From: JAXDTI01 sp034090045
Lineage (GTDB): Bacteria; Actinomycetota; Actinomycetes; Actinomycetales; Actinomycetaceae
Length of the DNA: 64,000 nt
Assembly: GCA_034090045.1 (NCBI GenBank)
Contig: JAXDTI010000007.1
Location: 1 to 64,000, forward strand
Direction of reading: 5' to 3'
Shown here: piece after piece, positions 1-8,208 of the stretch
Position numbering within the stretch: position 1 is the first letter of the stretch
How the letters are laid out: every line of letters begins with the position of its first letter
Notes under the pieces: model-generated
Seen by the model: the letters and a program-made list of their open reading frames with translations, nothing else
Told to the model about the DNA's origin: nothing
Databases searched by the model: none
Program-made: the position numbers and the translations under genes

Positions 1-112
1 ATAGTGATGTGCAGATCAGATCGGGAAACGTTCGTTGGGTAACCTCCAGTTAGGCCGAAATAGGTTAGATGTATAATCGAGGAGCTGGCGGTAGACGCAC
101 TGGTCAGCAAGA
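1..112 (+). promoter_or_regulatory. Putative CRISPR leader of array 1
   Basis: This is the sequence directly before the first repeat. It contains TATAAT at 72-77 with TTAGGC at 50-55 (16-nt spacer), a reasonable promoter for the crRNA precursor. In type I-E loci the leader lies on the GTGTTCCCC side of the repeat, which fits array transcription along the + strand and the cas operon lying to the left, outside the window. No coding sequence is visible here. The promoter call is inference from motifs. Confidence 0.5.
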
Positions 113-2834
113 GTGTTCCCCGCGCAGGCGGGGATGAGCCCAATCTTGATGGCCATAATCGCGGGAGATCCCAGTGTTCCCCGCGCAGGCGGGGATGAGC
201 CCGCGACGATTGAAAAAGAGCTGCGGGCGTTGTAGTGTTCCCCGCGCAGGCGGGGATGAGCCTACACCCCGAAAAAAACCGCGCAGGTAATTTATGGTGT
301 TCCCCGCGCAGGCGGGGATGAGCCCGGGTATAGTTGCGTGGCCATCAGAAAGAAGCTGTGTTCCCCGCGCAGGCGGGGATGAGCCCCAGATACTTGCAGC
401 TGCGACTAAGCCTTCCGGGTGTTCCCCGCGCAGGCGGGGATGAGCCCGGCTCAACTCTATCCTCTCTGAACTAGAACATGTGTTCCCCGCGCAGGCGGGG
501 ATGAGCCCACTAAAAGCCAGGAAAGCGGGCAGGTTGGCAAGTGTTCCCCGCGCAGGCGGGGATGAGCCTGGACAATGTGTCGCTCTATCAAAAGCGGCAT
601 TTGTGTTCCCCGCGCAGGCGGGGATGAGCCTTGACACGAATTGCGCATAGTGTGTCAATTTGCGTGTTCCCCGCGCAGGCGGGGATGAGCCCCCCTTGAT
701 TGGGATAACTGCCGTTTGTGTGGCGTGTTCCCCGCGCAGGCGGGGATGAGCCTCAGGGATTCTAGGGACAGCAGGTTAGGGAAAAGTGTTCCCCGCGCAG
801 GCGGGGATGAGCCGGGGAAACCCGCGTTATCTGCTGACCTGATCGCGTGTTCCCCGCGCAGGCGGGGATGAGCCCGTGTGGCAAATCCATGATTTTGAGG
901 ACTGGCAGGTGTTCCCCGCGCAGGCGGGGATGAGCCGGTCACTAATCGTCGAATTGAAGGCTATTCCCAGTGTTCCCCGCGCAGGCGGGGATGAGCCCTA
1001 AAGCGAAGCGCTATACTAACGCGAACAAAGGTGTTCCCCGCGCAGGCGGGGATGAGCCCCATTGCTGCGCCCGCTCCGCCACCAGAACCTGGTGTTCCCC
1101 GCGCAGGCGGGGATGAGCCCTTCCTGGTAGCAGTCATCTTCCTACTGTTCGGGTGTTCCCCGCGCAGGCGGGGATGAGCCCAACATGGTGCCGACTTTAT
1201 CGGAACTTAATCTGTGTTCCCCGCGCAGGCGGGGATGAGCCCAGACAGGAATACGGCTGGGCTGTACGCAGATAGTGTTCCCCGCGCAGGCGGGGATGAG
1301 CCCAAAATCACTATCAACGGCATCGAATATTCCGCGGTGTTCCCCGCGCAGGCGGGGATGAGCCCCAGTACGAAACCCAGACCGGGGATCAACGCGAGTG
1401 TTCCCCGCGCAGGCGGGGATGAGCCCGAGACGTAGTTCGAGGTTTTGGTTGTCACTCCCGTGTTCCCCGCGCAGGCGGGGATGAGCCCAGGCCGCTATTT
1501 TGACTGGCTGGTCTACGGGGGTGTTCCCCGCGCAGGCGGGGATGAGCCCGCACTCGCGAATCAACGCTCGATAGGGATTGAGTGTTCCCCGCGCAGGCGG
1601 GGATGAGCCCCCAGGGCACTAGAGTTGCGTGCGACAAATACCAGTGTTCCCCGCGCAGGCGGGGATGAGCCCCATAGCCCGCTCCGGTCAATGGATCACA
1701 GCAGGTGTTCCCCGCGCAGGCGGGGATGAGCCCTAGCCTGGCGCGGCAACCAGCTGGACGGCAACGTGTTCCCCGCGCAGGCGGGGATGAGCCCGAAAGG
1801 GGCACGGATGGAGATGGCGGACATGAGTGTTCCCCGCGCAGGCGGGGATGAGCCCTGACTGAGCGCCTGGACTATATATGCCGCCTAGTGTTCCCCGCGC
1901 AGGCGGGGATGAGCCCAAGAAGCGTCGCATCGTGGTTCCTAACGCTGAGTGTTCCCCGCGCAGGCGGGGATGAGCCCGGATGCTGCCCGCACCTGACGCG
2001 CTAACCGGGGGTGTTCCCCGCGCAGGCGGGGATGAGCCCCACCTACTCGCTAGCCGTATCTTTAGCAGCCTGGTGTTCCCCGCGCAGGCGGGGATGAGCC
2101 TAGACAAACTGTCTAAGAGCCGGTTTGAGATTGAGTGTTCCCCGCGCAGGCGGGGATGAGCCCATCCCGAATACTAGCCGCCAGGTCAGGCTCGTGTGTT
2201 CCCCGCGCAGGCGGGGATGAGCCCCAATGAGCACACGCGCAACATCCGTGACCCGAGTGTTCCCCGCGCAGGCGGGGATGAGCCCCTGACAACAGTTCCG
2301 TGTAGGGTCGCCCCTGGGTGTTCCCCGCGCAGGCGGGGATGAGCCCGGTGGCTGATTTATGTCGGATAGTTCGGGTTGGTGTTCCCCGCGCAGGCGGGGA
2401 TGAGCCCGAGCCGATAGTAGGCTATCCAACAAGTGCCGTGTGTTCCCCGCGCAGGCGGGGATGAGCCGGTCACTAATCGTCGAATTGAAGGCTATTCCCA
2501 GTGTTCCCCGCGCAGGCGGGGATGAGCCCGGTGTCGAATATTCCGCATCTGGCGTCCAGACGTGTTCCCCGCGCAGGCGGGGATGAGCCCGGACACGGGA
2601 AGCGGAATACCGGCGCGGTAAAGTGTTCCCCGCGCAGGCGGGGATGAGCCCCAGCTCACCGAGAACGGCTGGTACAAGGAAAGCGTGTTCCCCGCGCAGG
2701 CGGGGATGAGCCCGGTACCGGCACATTCAGATACCCATAACTGATGTGTTCCCCGCGCAGGCGGGGATGAGCCCAGAAGCGAGTGTCTGCTCGATCTGGC
2801 TAGCTGGTGTTCCCCGCGCAGGCGGGGATGAGCC
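113..2834 (+). CRISPR. Type I-E style CRISPR array 1, 45 repeats, 44 spacers
   Basis: A 28-nt repeat beginning GTGTTCCCCGCG and ending GGCGGGGATGAGCC recurs every 61-62 nt from 113 to 2807; I counted 45 copies and saw no variant. Spacers are 33 or 34 nt. The repeat has the CCCCGC/GCGGGG hairpin and overall form of the E. coli type I-E repeat, so Cascade/Cas3 and Cas6e genes are expected nearby, probably left of the window. Spacers 14 (937-969) and 39 (2468-2500) are identical. Spacer 30 (1916-1948) reappears in array 2. Reading frames across the array rich in IPACAGNT or SSPPARGT are artefacts of the repeat. Confidence 0.98.
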
Positions 2835-2967
2835 AGCGATCCATCCAGTGAATCCCGCCGGGGGTGGTGTTATGCGTAGCTAATTGGTTCCTGGCCCGGG
2901 TTGAGTACGCCCGGTCGGGGTGGTTTTAACAACAGGTATCGTGGGGGTGTTTTTTGTGGGCACCACC

Positions 2968-2976
2968 TGATATGAT
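2968..2976 (+). promoter_or_regulatory. Extended -10 promoter candidate
   Basis: TGATATGAT reads as an extended -10 (TGn followed by TATGAT at 2971-2976) about 50 nt before the coding region at 3028. No good -35 is visible, which an extended -10 can tolerate. It separates the following gene from array 1. Just after array 1, CCGGG (2896-2900) can pair with CCCGG (2910-2914) ahead of a T-rich run, a weak candidate end for the array transcript. Confidence 0.35.
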
Positions 2977-3027
2977 GAAAACAAATTAACCATATTGTTT
3001 GGGGTATTAATAATGAAACAGGGAAAC

Positions 3028-3597
3028 ATGAAACAGATTTTTAAGAGGCAGGTTTCTAGGCCGGTGTTGGTGGTGATTATTGCCGCTGTGGTGCTGGTAT
3101 TGGCTGGTAGTGTGACTGCTGGCTGGTGGGTGCTGGTAGAACAGCCTGCCCGTGAGGCTGCTGCTGCCGCGCAGGTTGCGGAACAAAAACAGATTCGTGT
3201 TAAAGCGGCTCTGGCCGCTAGAGAACGCGAAGCTAAAGCGAAAGCCGAAGCCGCCGCTAAAGCCGCTGAAACTAAAAAAGCCGCTGAAGCTAAGAAGCAG
3301 GCTGAACAGGGCACACAAGCCGCTACCGGTTCTGCCGCTACCAGTCAGGGTTATACGACCCCGGCAGGAAACGGTTACGCCGCTAACAGCTACTCCCAGG
3401 GCTACACCGCCCCCGCGCCGCCCGCGCCACCGGCCAGCAGCGGGAACACTGGCTGGAAATCCAACCCCGCCGCGACTGAATGGCACGATGGCACCATCTG
3501 GACCGAGGTCGATTGGAATACTTACGACGAGGGCAATGGACTTTGTGGTGTATTTGATATGCAGACAGGGCAAGAGAAGCAGGTGCCGTGTCCGTGA
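3028..3597 (+). CDS. Membrane-anchored coiled-coil protein encoded between two CRISPR arrays
   Basis: The protein is about 190 residues and I do not recognise a family. It has a basic N-terminus, one strong transmembrane segment (roughly residues 12-34, PVLVVIIAAVVLVLAG), then about 60 residues rich in Ala, Lys and Glu (AKAKAEAAAKAAETKK) that should form an extracellular helix or coiled coil. A Gly/Ser/Tyr/Pro linker follows, then a compact C-terminal part with WHDGTIW, two cysteines (GLCGVF and the final PCP) and several tryptophans. The start at 3028 was chosen because AGGGA lies just upstream; ATG at 3013 is an alternative. It stands alone on the + strand between array 1 and array 2. Whether it has anything to do with CRISPR is unknown; it may be an ordinary surface protein caught by array rearrangement. 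Confidence 0.7.
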   Translation: MKQIFKRQVSRPVLVVIIAAVVLVLAGSVTAGWWVLVEQPAREAAAAAQVAEQKQIRVKAALAAREREAKAKAEAAAKAAETKKAAEAKKQAEQGTQAATGSAATSQGYTTPAGNGYAANSYSQGYTAPAPPAPPASSGNTGWKSNPAATEWHDGTIWTEVDWNTYDEGNGLCGVFDMQTGQEKQVPCP

Positions 3598-3761
3598 GTA
3601 AACATTAGGTGTCATTAATCAGAGCTGGTTAATGTTGAACGCTTATAACTGAATATGGTTCTTCCCTCCACTGGTTTGTGGGGGTCCCCATCCTGGGGGG
3701 TTTCACTGGGTGGACCGCTACCAACACGAAAAAGTGTTCCCCGCGCAGGCGGGGATGAGCC

Positions 3762-3886
3762 GTAGCCGGTAAGGTCTGGCGGGGTCGAAATAGAACATAC
3801 CTACTTCGACCCCGTCTAGGTCAGATTCTATCAGCCAACACCGCTAAAGAGCCATCAACTACCTCGACCACAGGGGTCGAGGTTTG
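3762..3886. repeat. 125-nt two-hairpin unit between CRISPR repeats, copy 1
   Basis: This unit sits exactly between two perfect CRISPR repeats where a 33-nt spacer should be. It is 125 nt and differs from the copy at 4220-4344 by one base (A3797 versus T4255). GGGGTCGAA pairs with TTCGACCCC across 15 nt, and near the 3' end ACCTCGACC pairs with GGTCGAGGT across 5 nt, followed by TTT. The two hairpins share the GGGGTCGA core, so their arms could also pair with each other. No convincing ORF is present. It could be a small RNA, an embedded regulatory element or a tiny mobile insert; the function is unknown. Confidence 0.85.
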
Positions 3887-4219
3887 GTGTTCCCCGCGCA
3901 GGCGGGGATGAGCCCGCCTTCAGCGGTAACATTCGAGACGATTGTGTGTGTTCCCCGCGCAGGCGGGGATGAGCCCTATACACGGCAGCTATCGAGGAAG
4001 TAAAAGCCGTGTTCCCCGCGCAGGCGGGGATGAGCCCCCCCTATAGTCCCCCCAGGGCGACGTGACCCGTGTTCCCCGCGCAGGCGGGGATGAGCCCAAG
4101 AAGCGTCGCATCGTGGTTCCTAACGCTGAGTGTTCCCCGCGCAGGCGGGGATGAGCCCAACTGGATAGGCTCATCATTGTTCGGGTCTTGAGTGTTCCCC
4201 GCGCAGGCGGGGATGAGCC

Positions 4220-4344
4220 GTAGCCGGTAAGGTCTGGCGGGGTCGAAATAGAACTTACCTACTTCGACCCCGTCTAGGTCAGATTCTATCAGCCAACACC
4301 GCTAAAGAGCCATCAACTACCTCGACCACAGGGGTCGAGGTTTG
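4220..4344. repeat. 125-nt two-hairpin unit between CRISPR repeats, copy 2
   Basis: This is the second copy of the unit at 3762-3886, again flanked on both sides by CRISPR repeats (4192-4219 and 4345-4372). Both inverted repeats are preserved; the single substitution lies in the loop of the first hairpin. The following repeat carries the only substitution I saw in a full-length repeat of this locus. Duplication by unequal recombination between flanking repeats is the simplest explanation. Confidence 0.85.
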
Positions 4345-4546
4345 GTGTTCCCCGCGCAGGCGGGGAGGAGCCGGATGCCCCGCATGTGTCAGATGTGCAC
4401 GAGGAGGTGTTCCCCGCGCAGGCGGGGATGAGCCCGAGCGGCTCGTCCTCAGCTGACTCAATGAGTTGGTGTTCCCCGCGCAGGCGGGGATGAGCCCCTA
4501 CGGGCAGTTGGATAACCGGACATTAGCCAGTGTTCCCCGCGCAGGC

Positions 4547-4989
4547 TGTGTTTCGTCAAGTTAAAGTGAGCTGTTTGTGCACTTGTTTTTGAGCCATTTC
4601 GGCATGTGTTTTGTGCTGTTTTTGTACTGGCTGGTTTGTGTGGTTTTGGGTTATTTCATGGTTGAGTGGCTTAGTCGCCAGGAGGTTCCGGTGAAGTTGA
4701 GGATGCGTCCGTGGTGGACGGTGCGGTCGATGATCGCGGCGGCCATGTTCGTGTCCCCGAGTATTGTTCCCCAGCGGGAAAACTCAAGGTTCGAGGTGTA
4801 GATGATGGACTGGGTTTCGTAGGCGTTAGCGATGATCTGCTATAGGAGGCGGGCCCCGGTGATGTCGATGGGGGGGGTAGTCGAACTCGTCGATGATGAT
4901 GAGTTTGGCTTTCCCGATCATGGTGATGGCTGCATCGAGTGTTCCTTTGTCCTGAGCCTGGCGGAGGAAAGCGAGGGTCTGCTGTGGGT
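4547..4989 (-). mobile_element. istB: IS21-family remnant with broken istB
   Basis: From 4547 the sequence leaves the CRISPR repeat at TGTGTTTCGTC, which looks like an IS21-type terminus. The complementary strand from about 4985 to 4651 encodes the C-terminal part of an IstB-like helper ATPase: AKLIIIDEFDY (Walker B region), then TGARLL, YETQSIIYTSNLEFSRW, and AAIIDRTVHHGRILNFTG, ending at TAA 4651-4653. About 110 residues remain of a usual ~250. A run of G residues at 4870-4877 shifts the frame and a TAG codon interrupts ARLL-QIIANAYE, so the gene is dead. No istA partner is visible. The insertion truncated CRISPR array 2. Confidence 0.8.
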
Positions 4990-5015
4990 TTGGTTGACAG
5001 TTTTCCTTCTGATTT

Positions 5016-5148
5016 TTAGGCCGCTAGTGTTACGGCTGGTTTGATTATTGCTTCATATTCGATTGGGGTCAATTTCCCTAGTGCTCGCTGGCGGCGTTTA
5101 CGGTGATACGTGCGTTCGATCCAGTGAGTGATCGCTGTAGATAGTTCG
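5016..5148 (-). mobile_element. IS3-family transposase C-terminal fragment
   Basis: The complementary strand encodes ITHWIERTYHRKRRQRALG followed by KLTPIEYEA and a stop at 5016-5018. This matches the end of the integrase core of IS3-type OrfB transposases (the RRHSALGxLTPxEYE region). Only about 44 residues survive, with no orfA and no opposite terminus. It is wedged between the IS21 and IS256 remnants, so successive insertions and deletions built this stretch. Confidence 0.65.
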
Positions 5149-5532
5149 GAGCCTGTCTGGATTTTTGTGTAAGGGCCTGTTTTCCCTTTCCTGTTTTTAG
5201 ATGTATTTTTCGAAGCGGTCTGGGTAGGCCACTGCGAGTTGTGCGAGGGCTTGATTCCAGTTCGTGGTGATCTGCCCTTCGACTAGTTTACCTTTCGCTG
5301 TTCGCTCTTTTCCGCGCTTCTCGCTTTGTGCTGCCCGCTCCCGGGCACGTTTATCCTCGATATTCATAATCCCGAGCACATGCTTAACACCCTCAAGATC
5401 AACACCCACCGCTATATATGCTCCACGATTATCCACCCGATGATCGGCACGGATCTTGACCTGGATCGCATCCAAATACAGTATCGGATAAAACTCTTCC
5501 AACGGCCTGTTCTGCCAAGCAGACCCTATTGG
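5149..5532 (-). mobile_element. IS256-family transposase remnant with internal deletion
   Basis: Read on the complementary strand the frame runs from about 5532 to 5197: WQNRPLEEFYPILYLDAIQV, GAYIAVGVDLEGVKHVLG, then abruptly NIEDKRARERAAQ and TTNWNQALAQLAVAYPDRF. The first part is the start of the catalytic core of mutator-type (IS256) transposases, the second is their extreme C-terminus; most of the catalytic region between is missing. The outer end starts at GAGCCTGTCTGG (5149-5160). A second copy of this end lies at 7759-7903 in the same orientation. The element interrupts the ZIP transporter relic that starts at about 5534. Confidence 0.8.
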
Positions 5533-5533
5533 C

Positions 5534-5775
5534 TATCTTTCGCTTCCGGGCTTTCGGAGCCGTTGGGTGCTCTAATCGGTTGGGCACTTCTGAGCCAGTT
5601 CTTGAACGATACCGTTTTCGGCATCGTTTTTGCAGCAGTAGCTGGTGTGATGGTGTTTATCTCGCTCGACGAGCTGCTCCCGACAGCGGAAAAATATGGC
5701 GAGCATCATCATGCAATTTACGGTGTGATAGCCGGTATGGCGGTAATGGCGCTCTCGTTGCTGTTGTTTCTCTGA
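5534..5775 (+). pseudogene. ZIP-family metal transporter, C-terminal fragment
   Basis: The frame reads SGLSEPLGALIGWALL, then TVFGIVFAAVAGVMVFISLDELLPTA, then two more hydrophobic stretches ending at TGA 5773-5775. SEPLGALIG and the ISLDELLP helix are typical of the last transmembrane segments of ZIP/ZupT zinc and metal importers, which carry metal-binding acidic residues there. Only about 80 of the usual 250-270 residues remain because the IS256 remnant replaced the 5' part. No start codon or RBS belongs to it, so it should be inactive. Confidence 0.75.
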
Positions 5776-5935
5776 TGTGCCGTTCGTCTTCCCTTGCTTT
5801 ATTTTCTGCCGTTTTTGGTGTTTCTAGTGTTCCCTGCTTTTCAGCTGCTGCTGAAGTAGTTGATAAGCAGCTCGATAATTGATGCAGTGAAGTGATTCCG
5901 TCATTGAATCGGGGTCGATTCGCTAATCTAGTGGT

Positions 5936-6623
5936 ATGAAAATTATTCTCCCACCGTCGGAAGGCAAAACTGCTCCATCGACTGGCCCAAAACTAGTTCT
6001 TGATTCTTTAGCTTTTCCAGAATTAGAAGAAACACGTACTTTGCTTGTAGATGAACTTGAAAAAAGTTTCTGCTCGTGACGACGCTTTAGAGATACTCGG
6101 GGTGGGAAAGAAAGTTGCGCCGCAGGTTCACGCCCAAATAAATCTTCGCAAAAATCCGTGTGCACCGGCGTGGCGTGTATATTCAGGCGTACTCTTCGAA
6201 GCGATGGATTTGCCTAGCGTAGGCGGCAGTGCTCAGATGATGGCTCGCGCAAACGAGCAGATTCTGATTTTCTCCGCTTTCTTCGGCATCACCAAACTTG
6301 CCGATCATATCCCCGCATATCGTTTAGCGATGGCCGTGAAACTGCCGGAGGCAGGTAACACCTCTGCGATCTGGAAGCGCACACTGAAAGATATTCCTTT
6401 AGCGAGAGATGAGCTCGTAGTAGATTGCCGATCTAGTTCATATAACGTATGGACGCCTAGCGAGGAAACTTCAGTAGCCACAGTTAATGCTGTACGTGAA
6501 AAAGACGGTAAGCGAATGGTGATTAGCCATAATGCAAAGTACTTCCGAGGTTTATTAGCCGGTGAGCTGATACGAGATACTTCGGTTCCTGAAACTCCGC
6601 ACGAGCTGGTAGATTTTGCGTAG
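5936..6623 (+). pseudogene. yaaA: YaaA/DUF328 peroxide-stress protein, frameshifted
   Basis: The reading frame starts MKIILPPSEGKTAPSTG at 5936, the classic YaaA N-terminus. It ends early at TGA, while the rest of the protein (DDALEILGVGKK, PAWRVYSGVLFEAMDL, ILIFSAFFGI, MAVKLPEAGN, VISHNAKYFRGLLAGEL) continues in another frame from about 6066. The break lies in a run of six A residues near 6062; removing one A restores one frame. The frame then meets TAG at 6621-6623 but stays open to 6794, and those extra residues may be the original C-terminus. YaaA-family proteins limit iron-driven oxidative damage under peroxide stress. Sequencing error in the A run remains possible. Confidence 0.8.
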
Positions 6624-6798
6624 GTGCTGGTGGAGCAGGGAAAAGCCTCAGCAATCGAACTCGCCTTGGCGCCGGTTTCACCCAAAAAAGCTGCGTCGGC
6701 AAGAGAAAAATCTGCCTCGTCACGCATGAAAAATTCGAGAGAGAATCGCTGGTATCTCACTAATGTGCAGCGTGATGAGGGCGCTATATCCTAAAGAA

Positions 6799-7734
6799 AT
6801 GAGCAAAACTCAAGCCACTGAACTTCGCCCTGTACGAAAAATTTCATGGATTCCCAATCAAAAAGGTGCATGGATGATGGTTCTTGTTCCTTATCTCGCG
6901 GGAGTGGCCGGTGGTGGTTTTCGTTGGCAGCATATTCTTGTGGGTGTTTTCTGGCTCTCGGGATATTCGCTCTTTTTTGCCGCTGAGAATTGGTTAAAAT
7001 CAAGGCGCTCTGCCGCATATCGTCTTCCTATGCGGCTGTGGTTTTTAGTGACGGCAATGCTCGCTGCAGTTACGCTATGGTTCTGTGGGGCTCTGCTTCC
7101 TTGGGCGCTGTTTTTCTTGCCCTTTGTGGCGGTGACGGCGTGGCAAGCAATCGAGCGTAAAAATCGCTCGCTTATTACGCGTACCTCCGAGGTGTGCGCT
7201 GCGGGGCTGATGTGCGCGGTGGCGTGGGATATAGGCATACGAGAGGAGCTCTATCTTCCAGCTTTATGGGGAAGTGGAGAGACCACTACTCTCCTCACTT
7301 CAGGAAATTTCGCGCAGGCAATGATAGTGACGCTGCTTCTCACGTTCTATTTTTGGAGCACGATTCCGTTCGTAAAATCGTTGGTGCGGGAGCGAAACTC
7401 AATCGAATATCTGGTATTTTCGTTGCTCGTCCATATTCTTGGCTGTGCGGTAACGATATTATGTTGGCGCTTCGGCATGGTGAATGCGTGGGTTGTGATT
7501 TTTTGGGTTTTCTTATTTATCCGAGCCGTATTTCTCACTTTCGTTTCGCGCGTTCCTCTTCGGAAGATGAACGTTCCAGAAAAGAAAAGGCAATCGGCGG
7601 AAACGAACACAACGGAAGCCGCTGGCAGGCAACGGGAATCACTTCTGTTAGAGCCGAAGAAACTTTTAATGTGTGTAGGAATCACAGAAACGTTTATTTC
7701 CGTGATCTATGCGTGCGTGTTGCTTGCGTTCTGA
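6799..7734 (+). CDS. YwiC-like multi-pass membrane protein
   Basis: The 311-residue product starts near WIPNQKGAWMMVLVPYLAGV, the signature start of the YwiC-like family, and has about eight to ten hydrophobic segments. A basic/polar stretch near residue 250-280 separates the last helices. The family has no firmly known function; the bacilli homologue sits near nitrate respiration genes. ATG 6799 was preferred over 6763 because the conserved region begins about 20 residues later. Codons are more AT-rich than in the window as a whole. It lies between two direct IS256-end copies with the yaaA and ZIP relics, which suggests a transferred or rearranged block. It is the only intact gene in that block. 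Confidence 0.8.
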   Translation: MSKTQATELRPVRKISWIPNQKGAWMMVLVPYLAGVAGGGFRWQHILVGVFWLSGYSLFFAAENWLKSRRSAAYRLPMRLWFLVTAMLAAVTLWFCGALLPWALFFLPFVAVTAWQAIERKNRSLITRTSEVCAAGLMCAVAWDIGIREELYLPALWGSGETTTLLTSGNFAQAMIVTLLLTFYFWSTIPFVKSLVRERNSIEYLVFSLLVHILGCAVTILCWRFGMVNAWVVIFWVFLFIRAVFLTFVSRVPLRKMNVPEKKRQSAETNTTEAAGRQRESLLLEPKKLLMCVGITETFISVIYACVLLAF

Positions 7735-7758
7735 CTAAATCAGCATAGTTAAATTTAC

Positions 7759-7903
7759 GAGCCTGTCTGGTTTTTGTGTAAGGGCCTGTTTTCCCTTTCC
7801 TGTTTTTAGATGTATTTTTCGAAGCGATCTGGGTAGGACACTGCGAGTTGTGCGAGGGCTTGATTCCAGTTCGTGGTGATCTGCCCTTCGACTAGTTTAC
7901 CTT
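7759..7903 (-). mobile_element. Second copy of the IS256 end
   Basis: These 145 bases repeat 5149-5294 almost exactly and in the same orientation (a one-base indel after GAGCCTGTCTGG and a few substitutions). They encode the final residues of the transposase (TTNWNQALAQ and onward). The match stops at 7903, where an IS3-type terminus begins. The two copies bracket 5.1-7.9 kb, a footprint compatible with a composite insertion or recombination between IS copies. Confidence 0.8.
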
Positions 7904-7911
7904 GAAGCGTA

Positions 7912-8208
7912 CTGGGTTTTGTTCCTGGTTTTTTGAGGGGATTGGGACATGTCTAAACGATTTCTGCCGGAGTTTAGAGTGAGGGCTCTTCGGCTCGTTA
8001 AAGATCGAGTTGATCAATAACCATCGATGGAAAGACGTTCTTGAGGTTGAGATCGCTACCTTCGAGTAGGTGAACTGGTGGAACCAGATCCGTCTCCACC
8101 AAGCCCTTGACTACCGCACGCCGGTCGAGGTCGAGAACGAGTACTGGCACATCACCGACGCATCAGAGAAAATAAAAACTAGGGTAAACGCCTAGGAACA
8201 AAACCCGG
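7912..8208 (+). mobile_element. Internally deleted IS3-family element (MITE-like)
   Basis: Imperfect terminal inverted repeats are visible: CTGGGTTTTGTTCCTGG at 7912-7928 and its complement around 8192-8208. Just inside the left end an orfA start (MSKRFLPEFRVRALRLVKD) begins at ATG 7949 and stops at 8020. It is joined to the end of an orfB: NQIRLHQALDYRTPVEVEN, with a TAG where WVNWWNQ would be expected, ending at TAG 8192-8194. Nearly all of the transposase is missing, leaving a roughly 300-bp non-autonomous element. Confidence 0.75.

Larger units (their letters stand above)
3734..4546 (+). CRISPR. CRISPR array 2, ten repeats plus one truncated repeat
   Basis: The same 28-nt repeat occurs at 3734, 3887, 3948, 4009, 4069, 4130, 4192, 4345, 4407 and 4469, with a 17-nt stump at 4530-4546. 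Ordinary spacers are 32-34 nt, but the intervals after 3734 and 4192 are 125 nt and hold the same sequence. The repeat at 4345 differs by one base (GGGGAGGAGCC). Spacer 4097-4129 is identical to spacer 30 of array 1. The final repeat is cut by insertion of an IS21-type end at 4547. The orientation matches array 1, but the sequence before 3734 does not resemble the array 1 leader, so this is probably a detached distal part of one older locus. Confidence 0.95.

Noticed and set aside
104..2726. Long frames across array 1 encoding repeats such as IPACAGNT, AHPRLRGEH and SSPPARGT
   Set aside because: They are translations of the CRISPR repeat in several frames; spacing and identity follow the array, not a protein.
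3762..3886. The 125-nt unit as a tracrRNA
   Set aside because: Type I-E systems do not use tracrRNA, and the unit has only a weak 9-of-12 match to the repeat, no true anti-repeat.
4279..4461. Minus-strand frame crossing the second 125-nt unit
   Set aside because: Half of it is CRISPR repeat and the rest has no ribosome-binding site or family resemblance.
6055..6070. Programmed frameshift in yaaA at the A run
   Set aside because: The needed shift is +1, while A-run slippage signals normally give -1, and a second premature stop follows; decay or sequencing error is simpler.
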